NCBI RefSeq assembly: GCF_000247695.1
Contig: NW_004624748.1
Location: 8,869,359-8,933,358 of the forward strand
Length of the DNA stretch: 64,000 nucleotides
Source: Heterocephalus glaber
Taxonomy: Eukaryota > Chordata > Mammalia > Rodentia > Bathyergidae
Reading direction: 5' to 3'
Below, one piece after another: positions 35,201 through 50,200 of the stretch. Within the stretch, counting starts at the first letter, position 1. Every line of letters begins with the position of its first letter. The translations under genes were made by a program, and so were the position numbers. A model generated the notes under the pieces. That model was not told the DNA's origin, made no database searches, and was given only the letters and a program-made list of their open reading frames with translations.

Positions 35201-38200
35201 TCTTCCAACCAGACTCCACCTCCAGATATCAAGTCAGCTGTAAGCCTCCACAATCCAATACCTTCCAAAAGCCTCATGTATGAGGACATGAGACTCTAGG
35301 GGGGAACATCTAGATATAAAAGCATAACAACTGATTTATACAGAGTCATGCCACTGGAAAAATAACTCAAAACATGTATATTTCTGATAATAGTGATTAT
35401 AATCTTTGTATTCACAAATACACAATAACATAAAATAGAGGAGTTAGGAAATTGAAAGACTGTCATTTAGATCTGTCTTAACAAATGTTGTATCTACTTT
35501 CACTTGCTTAACCATCTCATTTTCCTGACTAACAGGAGTTGCAGAATCTCTGAAACTACTGAAAAGTTTCCAGCCACCATTGATACTAACTGGACCAAAT
35601 GAGATGGGTTTCAATTTACCAACCTCTTAATAGAGCCCACTTTCTAATTGTGAACCTTACTAAAGTTGGTTAGTTTTCATAAAGGGAGCAGTAGTTAAGG
35701 GAGAGAGAAAGGTGCAAGCAAAAGAGAACATTGTTTTTTCATCCTAGTGCTGAATCTGAGAAGGGCTGGAAAGAAACTCCAAAACATATTGACTCTAATT
35801 CATATTTTAAAGTTGTTCCTAATTGGTGCCCCTCTTAGCATGACATTTTCCTTTCTGTTGTACATCCTACCCTTTACCTACTTGCTGAATCTTTGTAATA
35901 TTAAATTTTTTATTTTGCAAATATTTATAAAATGCCTAGGAGATTCTAGCCCCTAGAGATTGAACAGAGAACAAGATATAGCTCGAGGATCGTATAGTCA
36001 AGTATTTTGTCCCAACAATGTAAACCAGATTTTTGTGGCCCAAGTTAACATGATCTATATGTTCTATTGAATGGACATTTAAGATGTTACATCCCCGCCT
36101 GCCTAAAATTAATCCAGATCATCTGACTCTCATAATGGTTCAAACCACTGTTAGAAGAAAAGGAAAATAAAATATTTAATTTTTTAAATTTTTGTATGGG
36201 TAAATTTTATGTTAATAAGTCAGTACATACAAATGTAAATTGAAATTTTAACTTTTAAGTTTCTCTCCCTTCAATTCAGTAAGATTGCAGAAATCATATA
36301 GTCCAATCTCAGAGAAGATAGTAATCCACTTTGGGAAGCTTGCAGCCAGTCATTTTTCTCTGCGCCTCACCTTTGTTCTCAAGAGGCCCAAGTTAGATGG
36401 CTTCTGTTTCTGCAGAGGCAGGAGCTGAGACTGATTTGTGCAGTCAGCATTGCCACAACCAAAACTCAGCACAGGATCTGGCGCATTGTAAGAGCCCAGT
36501 GAACATGTGCTGATCATCACACCTTGCTTGGTGCTTTCTCTACAAACTGACTTTTCTCATGGTTCACCTCCCTCTGAACTTCTCCCCTTGAGAAATTTCG
36601 CAGAACTGCACACTCAGTCAGCACCCTCCAATCTCAGGGCCTGTGTGGAATTCTCTCTGCTGTCCTCAACTTAGCTGCTGTGGGGCTTGTTAAGGATGCT
36701 GCTTCATACTGGCTCCATCAAGTCAGAGGCCACTCTTTCTTTCAAACCACCATGTGCCAAGCGGACAGGAGGGGTGATCAGTATTCTCCATCTTAATTTT
36801 GCCAAAGCTCTTTCTCGTCCTTAAATTTCATAATCTGGTTGCATCATCCTTGCTTTTTCTTATCATTCCCCGAAACCCGTGCATTGTTTTTTTATTCCCT
36901 CCAGGACTTGAAATCTTTCTGAGTGAACTCAAAGTTTGTGTACCAGATCTACCTACAACCCAATTTCTCAATTCCTTGAACTTCTTGAATTTCTCCCATG
37001 GTCATTCTCTGAGAGTCAGAATAATGCTCTTCCTGATCCTTAGATTCCAAATACTACCATGGACAGCCACAAGGATAGTTAGAAAAAGCCACTTAATCTG
37101 ACTTCTCGATTTCCTTTCCTACTGTTTCTTTCATTCCTTGTACCTACTATAAATGCTTTTTTAAAAACTTTAGCAGATCTCTAGCCCCTGAATATCTCTG
37201 TTGCTTAATGATGTATCAGATCCTTTCCAGGAATTTTTTTTTTTACTAACTGTTCTGGTCTGCATTGTAACCTCTCAACTACGAGAGCCCCCAGCTTCTC
37301 GCCCCCTGACTGGCCCTTCAGAAGTTTCAACCCCAAACACCCCTAGAATTAACTGTTCTTCTTTTGAGCCACCTTGTATGTTCTGTTATTATTTATTGTA
37401 GTACTTAGAGCATTGAATTCTACTCTTTATTTTCCTTTTTGAAGGGAAAATGTACTGCTAAAGTCATTTTTCATAACTCAGCATATTGTTTAATGCACAT
37501 AATTAGTGCTCTACATCCCTTGTAGAATTTGAAACTTTAAATACTGGTTCAAGTTTTGGCTGAAATACAAACCTGAGGCCCAGAGGGTACCTAAATATTT
37601 TCTACTATTGAGCTAAACACTATATTGTCATTGGATAATGTCTGAATTATGCATGCATAATAAAGATCAGTAAAGACTGAGCCAGCTTTTTACTGTATTT
37701 CTAATGGTAATGAACATAACAGTTTATTTTAAAACCTTCCGTGCAATGTCTGTATGCCTTTATGTACTAATTTATTCTTTGTCATACAGTTATGGGTTAT
37801 GTGTTGGTAAGTGCTATTGTTTAGGACCATATTAGAGGTAAAGCTTCACCACACTCCAGGCAGGGTGAGGGGAAGACGTGAGTGATCATGTGCGCCAGGA
37901 ATCATTCTACCTTTTATCTCCCTCCTCTAGTCACTCACTGGATCCTGTGATCTTCTCCCACACTCTATCATCTTCTTTTTTCCTTTTTTTTTTTTAATAG
38001 TAGAACCATGATTTCACTTAGGTTACTTGCTTTGTTGATAAATCATACTTTCAGTAAATATTTCTGTGTTGTCTTTTGTGTGTCAAGCATAATTCCTCAA
38101 TTCCTTTAGCCACCCACCTCATGAAGGGTGATTCATTCACTAGAGAGATGTAAAACCAGAAGTGTAAATACATTCACATAGTATAATAGCACTGAATAAC

Positions 38201-41200
38201 ACGTTTGGACAGGTCTATGATACACATCAGATTAACAGTAAAGAATATCAGATGCACAAACAAGTTCAAATTAGCTGAAATGGTATTTTAAAAATTCATG
38301 TCTTTAGGATCTGGAGACTTAGCTCAGTGGTTTCACCGCCTGCCTTGCACGTGGAAGGTCTCGAGTTCGAACCCTGTACCCCCCCAATCATGTCTTTAAT
38401 CACAGTTGATAGTTTTAATCTAGAATTTGTAGTACTTTACAACTTACATTACTTTAGTGGCATGATTAGTTATCTACATTGTGTGTTTTTGAAGCACAAA
38501 TATCTGGGAAAATTCCAATCTGGGAATACTTTATTCAGTAATAGCATTATTCACAATTAATGGAGAACATCTCCTGGACTTCCCTGTATCTATATAACCC
38601 TACCCTTAATCTCTACAGTGAAGAGAGAGGAACACAGGCTCGGACACCACCATTAGACTCTGATTTTATACCCCGTGGCTGATTAGGAAAATGTCCAATT
38701 CAGGTCAGCCTCTGTCAGGGCCCACTTCTTCTGAAGGCATGAATGTCTTTTTGACACCCAGCTTCCCTCTATCCTTTGTTTAAACTATAGCACTCCTAGG
38801 CTGGAAATTTAGCTCAGTGGTGCCATGCCTGCCTTGAAAGTGCAAGGTCCTAAGTTTGATCCCCAGTACCAGAAAAAAAAAAAAAAAAAGACTTATAAAC
38901 AACAGCATTTCCCTTAGAATCTGGTTTTTATTTTGTTGTTTCCCTTCAGATCATAACCAACTCCCAATTGCTTTGGACCAAAACCCCCTTGAATGTACAC
39001 CTAGACAGGCTTACCACTAGCCTTGATAATGCCTTTATGCCTACCATTTCCTGGGACAACTAGATAACCAGAGGGAGGAAGAGGGGGAATGCTCCTAATG
39101 GACCTGGGGTTTTGGCAGTGGTGGTGGTGATGAAAATGTTCTGAAATCAGATAACAGTGATAGTTGTACAACTCTGTGAATATACTAAAAACCTCTGAAT
39201 TTTACATTTTAAGACTGAATTTCCTGGCATATCAATTATAATCTCAATAAACCTGTTAAAGAAAAATAGCCAGCCCTTTCCCTGAGACTGCAGCTACAGC
39301 CACACTTGAAGGTAGAACTTGACACACAGGGTATGGGCTCTGTCTCAGCCCTCACTCAGTCCCTTCCAGCTGGAGTCCTGATATGAGATAAGAAGATTCC
39401 AGGTCAATGGGTCATCTCTCTCATCTAACATTTTCTGAAAGACTCTCATCCAAAGATAGGGAAGCAGAGGAACAAACCTACCATGCCCCCCATCTATTAA
39501 AAGTTAAGCAAACATAAATATTAAAATGACAAATGTTTTATTATTTGAAAGTAACTGCTCTTCTATATTATTCTAAGGATAAATGCTATATTCTTATTGA
39601 AAAATGACACCAATATGAATTTACAAATTTGTAGCATAAAAACATATTTAACTGGTTGCTCAACTATTTAAAAGATGGTTTTTCTGTCTATAAAATTTTC
39701 TTTCTTTCATTAAGCTTTTATTTCTCACCTGTAGTAGATTTATTAAAAATTGAACAAAAAAAATCTGGTATTTTTTTATTTCTTTTCTCTCATGTTTTAT
39801 AAGTGATTATTCATGGTAAAGAATTTTAATCTATTATGAATTTTTTTTGAGACAGGTCTCACTACATAGTTCAGGGTGGCCTTGAACTCATGGCAATCCT
39901 CTTGCCTCACTCTCCTGAGTGCCAAGATTACAGGTGTGCACCACCACACCCAGCAAAGCTTTATGGCTTTAACAAAGAAATCTTTTTAATTTTTGATGGA
40001 ACATTTAAGAGATGTGTGGTTCTATTTCCTGTCTTCATTACACAGAAAGACTATTTGGAACACATACAAGGCATTTAGCACCACTTGGTAGCAGACTCTT
40101 CCTGAAAAAGGAAGCATGTCAAATAACTTTTTAAAAAGAAAAACACACACAAAAACCCAGATGAAGTTTAGATGGACTTAAAATTAGGTATTGTTAAACA
40201 TACTTGGTTTAATTTGTAGGTAACTCAATTCTATGGGAAAGAAAAGCTGTATACCAATCTTCTAAGACACACAAATTTCTATATTATGCCAGTGGTTAAT
40301 GTGGATGGCTACGACCACACATGGAAAAAGGTAAGTGAAGGCAAAGAAAGGAAAGAGTGCCTCCTCTTGGAATAAAAAATATATTATCTGCATTGTACAT
40401 AGAATCCTGAATCTTGGTACAGAAGTGTTATGAAAAAAATTTTAATTTCTATTATGGAAAATTTCAAACATATATAAAAGTAGACAAAATTGTATAGTCA
40501 CATCCTGCAGTAACCACCACATATACTTAATGATAATCATCCCATGGCTAATCTTGTTTCACTTATATCCTGCACTCACTTCTACAGTACCCATATTATT
40601 TTGAAGCACATCCCAGACACTTGACTAATAAGTATTTGATCACGCATCTCAAAAAGAAAACTCTTTTAAAAGATAACCACAGTACAAAAAGAGAGCAATG
40701 AAAGTCATGATTCATAGTTTTGACTTGAAATATCAAGTTATTTTGCTTTTTTTTTGAAGGAGCTCAAAATGAGCCTATGCATAATATTAATTTAAAGGAA
40801 ACACAAAGGTTAATAAGGAGCCTGGTGGGACTAAATAAAAATTTTTATTTGCATGGGTAACAAGTCATCAAATACTACCATTTTGTTTGGTTCAAACAAA
40901 AATAGTTTGAGCTCATGAGATTGGGATGTGGATAGAAATGGGGATTGTGTGAAAGGGATGCCACAATGACAGAGAGAGGATGAGGTCATGGAAGTTATGG
41001 GGCTGAAGGAGAGAAACCCCAAGCCCCAGCCCTTGGACTTGTGCCTTTCCTTTTGTTACAAACATGGCCACTGTGGTTATTGTTTCTTGTTTTATTTATT
41101 TAGAATCGAATGTGGAGAAAGAACCGCTCTATCCATGAGAAAAATGGTTGCATTGGAACAGACCTGAACAGAAACTTTGATTCCAAACACTGGTGTGGTA

Positions 41201-44200
41201 GGTGTTTGCTTTATTGGAAGCACTGTCTTTTCATTAAAAGGGTGAGAAGGCTTGAGAGTGCAAACTAACTATAGGGGAGGCCAGTTTGAATTGGGAGATA
41301 ATTTGAATAATAAAATTTTGAGGTAAATGTGATGCTATGAATGTTGACTACAGTCAGCCATTTACTTTAATGTCTTCTACTTGCTGTTTGTTTCCTCAAT
41401 GTTAAGGAAGTTGTACTAGTTCTCTAATATCCCTTCTAACTTCATTTTTTGTAGTTCTTTATATATTCTAGATATTAGTCTTCTGTCCAAGGATTCAAAA
41501 AATTAGACCCCTCAAGATAAAATACCCAATCAAAAAATGGGAAACTGAAATGAATATACTTCTCATATAAAGAAGTACAAATGGCCAATAAATACATGAA
41601 AAAATGTTTATCACCTCTGACCATTAGAGAAATGCAAATTAAAACAACACTGAGATTCCATCTTACTCCAGAAAGAATAGCTAACATCAAGGAATCCAAG
41701 AATAACAAATGTTGGTGAAGCTGTAGGGCTGGGGGCGGGGGGGTGGGGTTCTATATTGCTGGTAGAAATGTAAACTAGGACAACCATTATGGAAATCAGT
41801 ATGGAGAGTCTTCAAAACACTACAACTAGAGATTCCATTTGACCCAGCTATTTTCCTTTTAGGCATCTTCCCAAAAGATTTTAAAACACCATACCACAGT
41901 GAAGTATGCATACCCATGTTTATAGCAGCACAATTCATAATAGCTAAATCTTAGAAGCAGCCTATATGTCCATCAGTAGATAAATTGATAAAGAAAATGT
42001 AGTATCTATACACATTTGGAAAAATAAAAAGGAAAACAAGTCATTTGTTGGAAAATGGATGCACTTTGAGACCATAATATTAAACAAAGTAAATTGTTCA
42101 CACAAGTTTAAACAGCAAATGGTTTCTCTTACATGAGAAACTCAAAATATAAATCAAGAGCATAAAAAAAGATAGATAGTAGAAAATACATACTTTTTCT
42201 TTTTTTGGTACCGGAGATTGAACTCAGGTCCTTGCTCTTGCGCAGCAGGCAGTGAAATCACTGAGCTAAATCCCTAGCAGATAGTAGAAAATAAGGAGCT
42301 AGATCTTTTGCAAAAAGGGAGGGGACCAAGAAAGGAAGAGGAAAGAATGGGATGAAAAAAGAGTTAAGATGTGTTATGTATATGTACTAACTCCCCACAA
42401 GGAATGTAATCATTATCGACTGAAAACATGTACTAATTAAAAAAAAACACTGAAAAATATTAAATAAAGATCCCTTCTGGCTTCAAAACTCATCTGGTAG
42501 TGGTGGCACATGCCTGTAATACTAACACTCAGGAGGCTGAGACAGGAGGATCACCTTGAGTTTGAGGCCACCCTGAGGTACATAGTGAATTCAAGACCAG
42601 TCTGCACTACATAGTGAGACACTGTCTCAAAAAAACACCCTGTATTAACTTAGAATTACAGTAAAGAAATGTCTGTTAAAGATCATACTTTAATAGATAA
42701 ATCATATCCATCATTAGTATATCTAAGAGTCTGCAGCAGAGGGAGGAACTCTCATTTTCAATTGTGTGTGTAAATATTTACTGTTGTGGTGTTGGAAAAC
42801 TTTTCTTTTGTTTTTACTGTTCACTTTCTTATCTAGTTGTTTTACTAAAGGAAATGTAAAAAGTGATATAAAGATAAGCACAGTGTGAATTTATCATTCT
42901 TTGATTGAATGAGCTAAGATATTCTGTGAATGTTGCTTTGGACATTCTAAAATAGCTTGCTCTCAGATATGTGCTAGTTCATCCCTTCTTCCTGCTCCAA
43001 CCCAATATTATTATATTGGTGAGCTATTCAATATAGCTCACTACATTTAAAATACGGCTACAAGCCATGCATGGGGGCACACACCTATACTCTCAGCTGT
43101 CTGGGAGGCTGAGGCAGGAGGGTTGGAAGTTCAAGCCACGCCTGGATGATTTAGCAAGTTTGTATCTCAAAATAAACATTTTAAAAAAGTGCTGGTGATA
43201 CTGGGGATGGATGTTGTTCAGTCCAGAGGCCTTCCATGCAATCTCCAGTACCACAGAAACAAAATGAAACAAAAACAGCTACAAATTAAATCAAGCAATG
43301 AGCATAATCCATCTCTATTTTTGAAATGGCCATATGTAGCTCTGTGGGAACAAGGGTGAGAAGATACTGTACCCACAGAAACATCCTGTTCTTTGCACAC
43401 CTTTAACCTACACAGTCCTACATATGTGACCTTACATATGTCTTTTTAAAGAAGTAAAGCTTGTAATTTTGAACATTTCATCATTACTCTAGCATACAGG
43501 TGAAAGCCTCATGACAAAATGACTTTCTGGATCTTCATTTCCTTTCGACTTCAAATTAGAACTCCATGAAGATAGGGGACCACTACGCATTCCCTCACCT
43601 ACCTGGAGAGATCTCAAAAAGCCTTGGTGAAGTGAACCTGTGAATAAGTTTCATTGCTCTGGGATGACACAATTGGAACCTAGAGGAAGAAGGAGTTAAT
43701 CCTGATTTAGGTCTAAGGCAGTGATGGTGAACCTTTTAGAGACTGAGTCCCCAAACTGCAACCTCAAATCAACTTATTTATTGCAAAGTGCCCACACTGC
43801 AATTAAACCTGAATATTCAATACTCGGCTGCTGGGGCAACTTGCCAATAGAGAGAGCTCTTCATGCCCACTGCAGTGTGTGTACCATAGGTTCACCACTG
43901 CTGGTCTAAGGGAGTTGCTCAATGGTTCCCCTCAGAGCCATTCTGAACAGTCCTATACCAGTGCTCAAAGAGGCTCCCAGGCTGCTGCAGCACTGACAGG
44001 GGGCCAGCAACTCAGAAAAGCAGCTAGCTGCTGCTGTGAAAAAAGGGGCCAGATAAATAGATTTATAATACTGTACCGGATTTACTACAAGCAGAGCAGT
44101 TTACAAGTTTCGTCTCCAGTGTTACAGGTTGCTCAGGTCTGCAGGCTCAAGTCCCTTGGCTCACTGCTCCCAAACAAACCACAGGAGGCCTGGTGGAAAG

Positions 44201-47200
44201 CTCCCAGGAGATGGAGGGGCCTCACATTGCCACAAATCACCACCTTACTTTGTCCAGGTGTGTGCCTTTCATAATGAGGAAGACAGGGGAGAGAGTATCA
44301 TGAGACAATAGACAACTCCAAGCTTGCTTTATGCCTCCCAGCCACCCTTTTGTCTCTCCCTTGCCTGTGGAAAAGAAACTGGACCCTGACCTCCTGGTGC
44401 CAGCATCTGCACATTTTGTCCATTCCTCTGGGCTGAGGAGAGGGGGGCCTGGTTCCACCTTGGCCTGAGGAAATTTGAAGCAACAGCTTGTCCCTAAAGG
44501 AAACAATTTTAACTTTTAAAGTTCTATTTTGCCCTGCCAGTTATACTACATTTTACTGTCTACATATGATAAAGATAAACTTTAAAACGTTAAGTTTTAA
44601 CCTAGTCTTTTCTATGTTGCCAGTAACACAATAGTACAGCTTGAGTAAGTTATAAAAGAAAAGAGGTTCATTTTGACTGATAGTTAGGTCCCAGGCCGAG
44701 GGGCTATATCTGGTGATAGCCCTTTTACTGGCAGAGTCCAGGGGCAGGACAGGGCATCCGGGGCAAGAGACAGACCTAGCCAAGTTGGCTTTGTTTTACA
44801 GATGTACTTGATAGTTTACTAACATGTAATCTTTAATCATTATAATGACACTGCTTCAACTGTACAATGTTTATAACACAACTACATATCATAATACAAT
44901 TACATAACAATTGCATAAACATAATCCTGAAAAGGTTCACCATCATAAACAACTTTAGTCTGGAGATTATCAGTATGATAAAATGTTTTTCTAAGTTCCA
45001 CATCCTAGAAGGCCTGTATGCTTGGGAAATAAAAATTTAATGTACCATAAGGCTAGCAATAATTAGCATCATAGCGATATAGAAATCTTTACATAGGTAC
45101 ACTCTGCTTTTACTCTTTAAGGCAAAATTTAGGTTCCTTTAACAGGTTTACATGGTGTAACTGCACAGACAAGAATTAAAAGACATCTTTAGAGCTCTTA
45201 TAACTTCAGGAAACAGTGTTAATGAGCACAGATAGACTTATTACCCAATATAGGAGTATCTCATTTATACAATAACAAAATGTTTAATCAAAGCCAATAG
45301 ATGTAGATCAAGTTTTAAATGACTATACTAAATTTAAAGGAATGCCAAAAAGTTTAATCATTTTATGTGTGTAAGGTCTAAATGTAATGTATATTGGATG
45401 AAAGAGAGACCTTATTAGTAACTTTAGAGGCTCTTTTTTTTAAGGCAAGGTCTCCCTATGTAATTCAGGCTGGCCAGGAACTCACTGTGTGGCTGAGGCT
45501 GGCCTTGAACTCATGGTGATCCTCTTGCCTCAGCTTCCCAAGGGCTGGGATTACAGGCATACACTACTACACCTAGCCATAGAAATTTTTGGAGGGTAAT
45601 ATATATCTGAAAATTAACACACATAAATGTCCATTTTAATCTAAATCATTCATAATCTTTATGTTACTAAACTTTAAAGTTTTTATTTGAAATCCCATTG
45701 TTACTGGAATGCTGGGTTTGTGAGAACCATGGGCAAAGGAGGTAGGGTGCAAGCAAATTTATTTAAAAGATATAAAGGCAAGAAAGTAAAAGATATAAAG
45801 GCAAAGAAGTAAAGCTCCTGCTCTCCATGAAGAGGGTTCTGAATTGCATACCCATGAAGGTTCTTTCTCTAAGGGGTTTTAAGGGATTTAGGAGGGAACT
45901 CAAGCTGTGGTGTAAGCAATATAATGTGAACCCTATAAAAGACTACATATTTTTATGGTGCAATCTATGCAGTGTTCATGCAGGGCCCTGCACCCTTTGG
46001 CCAATGTCCTGCCTGATCATGCTCTGGGGAGGCCTGGACAGCCGAAGGACATCTGGCAGACATTTTTGTAAGATAAATGAAGGGTTATGACTCAGCAGAC
46101 TCCAAATACCTTTATATTCCCAATTGGCCTTCCCAACTCCATTTAGGGGTTGCTGTCCTTACTGCCTAATAGAATCCTAACTCCAAGGGCCAGGGATTTA
46201 GCTCAGTGGTTTCACTGTCTGCTACACAAGCACAAAGACCCGAGTTTGATCCCCGGTACCAAAAGAAAAAAAAAAAAGAATCCTAACTCCTGTCTCACTA
46301 ATTGCTGTTACACTGTGTAAGCCTCAAGAATATTTTTTTTTTTTTGGTACCAGGGATTGAACTCGGGTCCTTCCGCTTGCGAGGCAGGCGGCGGAACCAC
46401 TGAGCTAAATACCTGGCCCAGCCTCAAGCATATTAGCCCCCCATCCTGTGGGGTTTTAAGTGAGTTTGGTCATCCTCAGAAATCCTGTACAATCAATTAT
46501 TTACAGAGCCAGAAGTTTACAAGGGCAAAAATTAAAAAAGGAAAAATATAATTGATTTATGCCCAAAACAAAATCTTTAATGAGGCAGCTGTAGGTACTT
46601 TAATCAGTTATTAAAACAGACTAACAGGCAGACAGACAAGAGAACATATAGAACACATAAAACAATTATGTTTAAATAGCATGCACTTTTAGATGCAGTG
46701 GCCATGCTGATTGATAACAATCATTTTTGCAGTTTTAGGTTTTAACTGTAAATAGAGTTGTCAGAACATTTCCTATGGGTCATCAATTAGTGCTTTTCTT
46801 CTTATGTAAGTCATAACAGTATTTCCTCTAATAATTTAAACTACTCTGAGTATCTTTTTCTTGTTACTTAACACTGTAGATTTTAACCAATAAGCATCAA
46901 AAGGGGAAAGAGAAAAAAGCTATAAATTGCTAGATAGGATCTTTATTTTCCCTCGTTATTATAAAACTGTGTTTAAGGGCTTGGTTTTTGTTTTTATTTT
47001 TCACTCTTTAACTTACATTTGGAGAAAAATCAACTTTTAAAAATCCTCCATTTTAAATTGGTCCTAAGTTTATAAAATATAACTTAAAGATGATGTTTTG
47101 GGAACTGACATTGAATTACCCATAGTCATTTAAGATGTATCATATGTTTTTAAGATCTCCCTTGTGTATTTTTGGAAAAAGATGGAGATAGAAAAAAGAG

Positions 47201-50200
47201 AGAAATACGGGGGATGTAGCTCAGTGGTGCTGTATCTGCCTAGCAAGTGCAAGGTACTGAGTTCAATTCCTAGTACTGGAAAAGAAAAAAAAAGAGAGAA
47301 ATGAAGTTCCTATTTAGGTCCCTGAGGTCAGACTGTCTGAGCTGCTTGCCTCATCCTGGGGGCTCCCCACCATGTGCACAGGGCACCCCAAACCAGGGAT
47401 ATGCTGCAGGTGTGATGTGCCCCACCCCAAACCAAGGTCAGGCCATGTATGTGGCCTGCCTAATGCTGGGGTCATGCTGTGTGCCTGGTTCCCAAAGTCA
47501 GAACTGCTAGGGTCAGAACCATCCACAATTGGCAGCTCTCCTCTGTTACCCCAGAGTCAGACCTGCCTAGCAGGGCAGCTCTGCTGTGTTTTCTGTCATT
47601 GAGTAGATGTCCCTACTGGTCATGTGGAAATCTGCTGCTCATGTCCAGAATAAGTGTCCTTGTTCCTGGCACATAGCCATTCTAACATTATCAACAGGTT
47701 AGGAAAGCAGGAATTGTACACAACAGCTGAGCTTGGCTCAAAAATTTACCCTATAGTGGGGCATGGTAGCTCATGCCTGAAATCCCAGTACTCAGGAGGC
47801 AGAGGCAGGAGGATCACCATGAGTATGAGGTGAATCTGGGCTACATAGTGAGTTCAAGGTCAGCCTGAACTACGTAGCGAGACCTTATCTAAAAATATAT
47901 ATATATATCCTAGGGACTTTTAACATACACAAGGAACTCAGGGAGGGTTTGAAAAGTCCAGCAATGTTATTTAGCAACTACAAATCACACACCATTCTAG
48001 ATAGGGAGATAAACTTGACAAAATTAACATTAAAACACCACAACCAAATAAGATGGAGGGAGGAAGCAAGCTAATATTAGAGAAATAGCCTGAAAAGACT
48101 CAAGAAAAAGAAAAAAAAAACCTATAGTCAGTGCTTGAAAGGCAGCTCTAGGACCCAGGAAGGTCATGGCAGACAGCTGAGAAGGGCCAAAATGGAGCCT
48201 TTCCCGTGGGCCAGTGCGCTCTACCAGCTGGGAAAAAATAGAGGTCACGGTTCCCTTCCCCCTCTTACATGGTGGGACACATTAGGAACTAACCCCAGAG
48301 CCATGAAAAAACTTCTTGAGCTCCCCAGTCCATTAATCTCCTCCACCCTCTAGATTCCTGCTTCTCCCTGATAATTAATATTAGAAAAAGTTAAAGGATT
48401 TGAGTTTTCTGACAGATGAAATTCTGAGTGGGAGAGAAGAGACAAAATGGGCCCTAGGGTTATCTTAGGGGAAATAGGAGAAGAAAAAAAAAGAGTAAAC
48501 CAGTGGGCTCCTTCTCACTTTAAGTCTACAGACTTCATGTGGTCCTGAGGATAACATCAGCTATCACCTGAATGGACACTTGAGTATGCATAGCTGAGGA
48601 CAAGTTCCCAGGCACCCAAAAAAGAGAGCTGTGACATCAGGCAGACTGAGTTTAAGCCCTTTGGTTGGGAGAGACAGAGAGATAGAAAGATAACAAAAAA
48701 GCAGTTAGTGGATCTTTACTTATCTAAAGTGGTTAGGACCCCAAAATGTGCATGATTTAAAGAAATTGCTTCCCTTAGGAGTCACCCTGTTACAGAAATC
48801 TCAGAAAGAAATACAAAGAGACACAGAATTCGGATAAAATAATAAAATTTCTTCTTGAGAGCAGGCAGGAACACCAGAAGCCGGTCTGGTCAGTATCTGT
48901 ACCCGCTTTGTTCAGCATTTCCCTTTTTGTATCCTTTTTAGCCATTGTCTCATCCCTAGTGGTCTTTGATATGTAAGTACAATTCCAGTTTCTATTTACA
49001 AGTCACAGACACAAGATAGGCCATATACATTGTAAATTCACCCTGGCATGGTAACTTTGTTACGTTAATAAAGTTACTGGTTAGAGTGAGATAATCCTCA
49101 CCTTAAACAAGGAGTTATGGGAAAAGCAAATCTTAAAAGAGCACATTACTTATTTTGCTTCTACAATTACCTTAATATTCAATCTATTAAGTTATCTAAA
49201 ACTTTTCTGTATCAACCCCAAAGGCTGGTCTTTTCTGTGGTGTCTCAGGACTGAGTTTTCTCTGCTGGTTGCATGACAAACTTTGCTTAGGATACTGAAT
49301 GGGCCAATCCTTGTACGTGTCTCCCTAGTGAGCAAATTTTAGTTCTATTTTACCTAGTAACAGGGTATGTGGACCTGAGAGAGTATTTGATGAGGCTGTC
49401 ACACATCGTAGAGAATACCTCTCAACACCTCTTTCCATTCTGGTTAGCGTAAGCAAGTGCCTCTTGTTTTTGGTGCTTTTATGTACAAGCATTTATCTAC
49501 TAGGGACTTTGGGAGACTAACTGCTGGAAAGATAAAAGAAACATAAGGTTGCAGAAGTTAGTAGACAGGGAGAGAGAAAAATGGGAAACAAAAGAGATAG
49601 TAAACTATGTTCCACAGGGCAAGGGTTTGGAAAAAGTTATGCTTCAGAAGCAAAGGGTTGAAGGAAGTGAGGAAGACAAAAAATAAAAAACCTTTGGCTG
49701 GACTTACCAAAGTCACTTTCTCGATGGTTCTTTTACCTCCTGGTTGGCTCACCAAAAGAAAATGTCACAAGGTGGATCTGAGGAGGTCCCTGAAGGTTGA
49801 AATAAGGAACCTAGCCCACTCTTCTGTAGAAAAAGTTTGTGGGTTCCCTAACTCTTATCACAGAAAAAGAATTTTTAGGACATGTCAGTAAGAGGCACAG
49901 AAAGGGTTTATTAGGTACAGATTTTAGTAGGACACAATCAAAAGTGGCATGTAGGCACTCAGAGAAATGAGATGCATTATTTCCTGGAACAGAAAACATT
50001 TATACTTCTCTTAAAGAGATAGAAACTCTGGGAGAAGGTGGCCTATCCCCAAGACGGCTATTAGCCTATTCTACAGATATGGACACAGGGCTTTTTTTTC
50101 TTTTAGGGAATTTGGATTCTCTCAAGCTATTCCCTTATCTTAGGATCAGACTCTGCTCTTTACTTTCTGAATTGAGCCAATTTGTGGATTTTCAGTATTC

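Noticed and set aside
47881..47910. TA-run considered as a regulatory element
   Set aside because: It is the tail of a B1 SINE.
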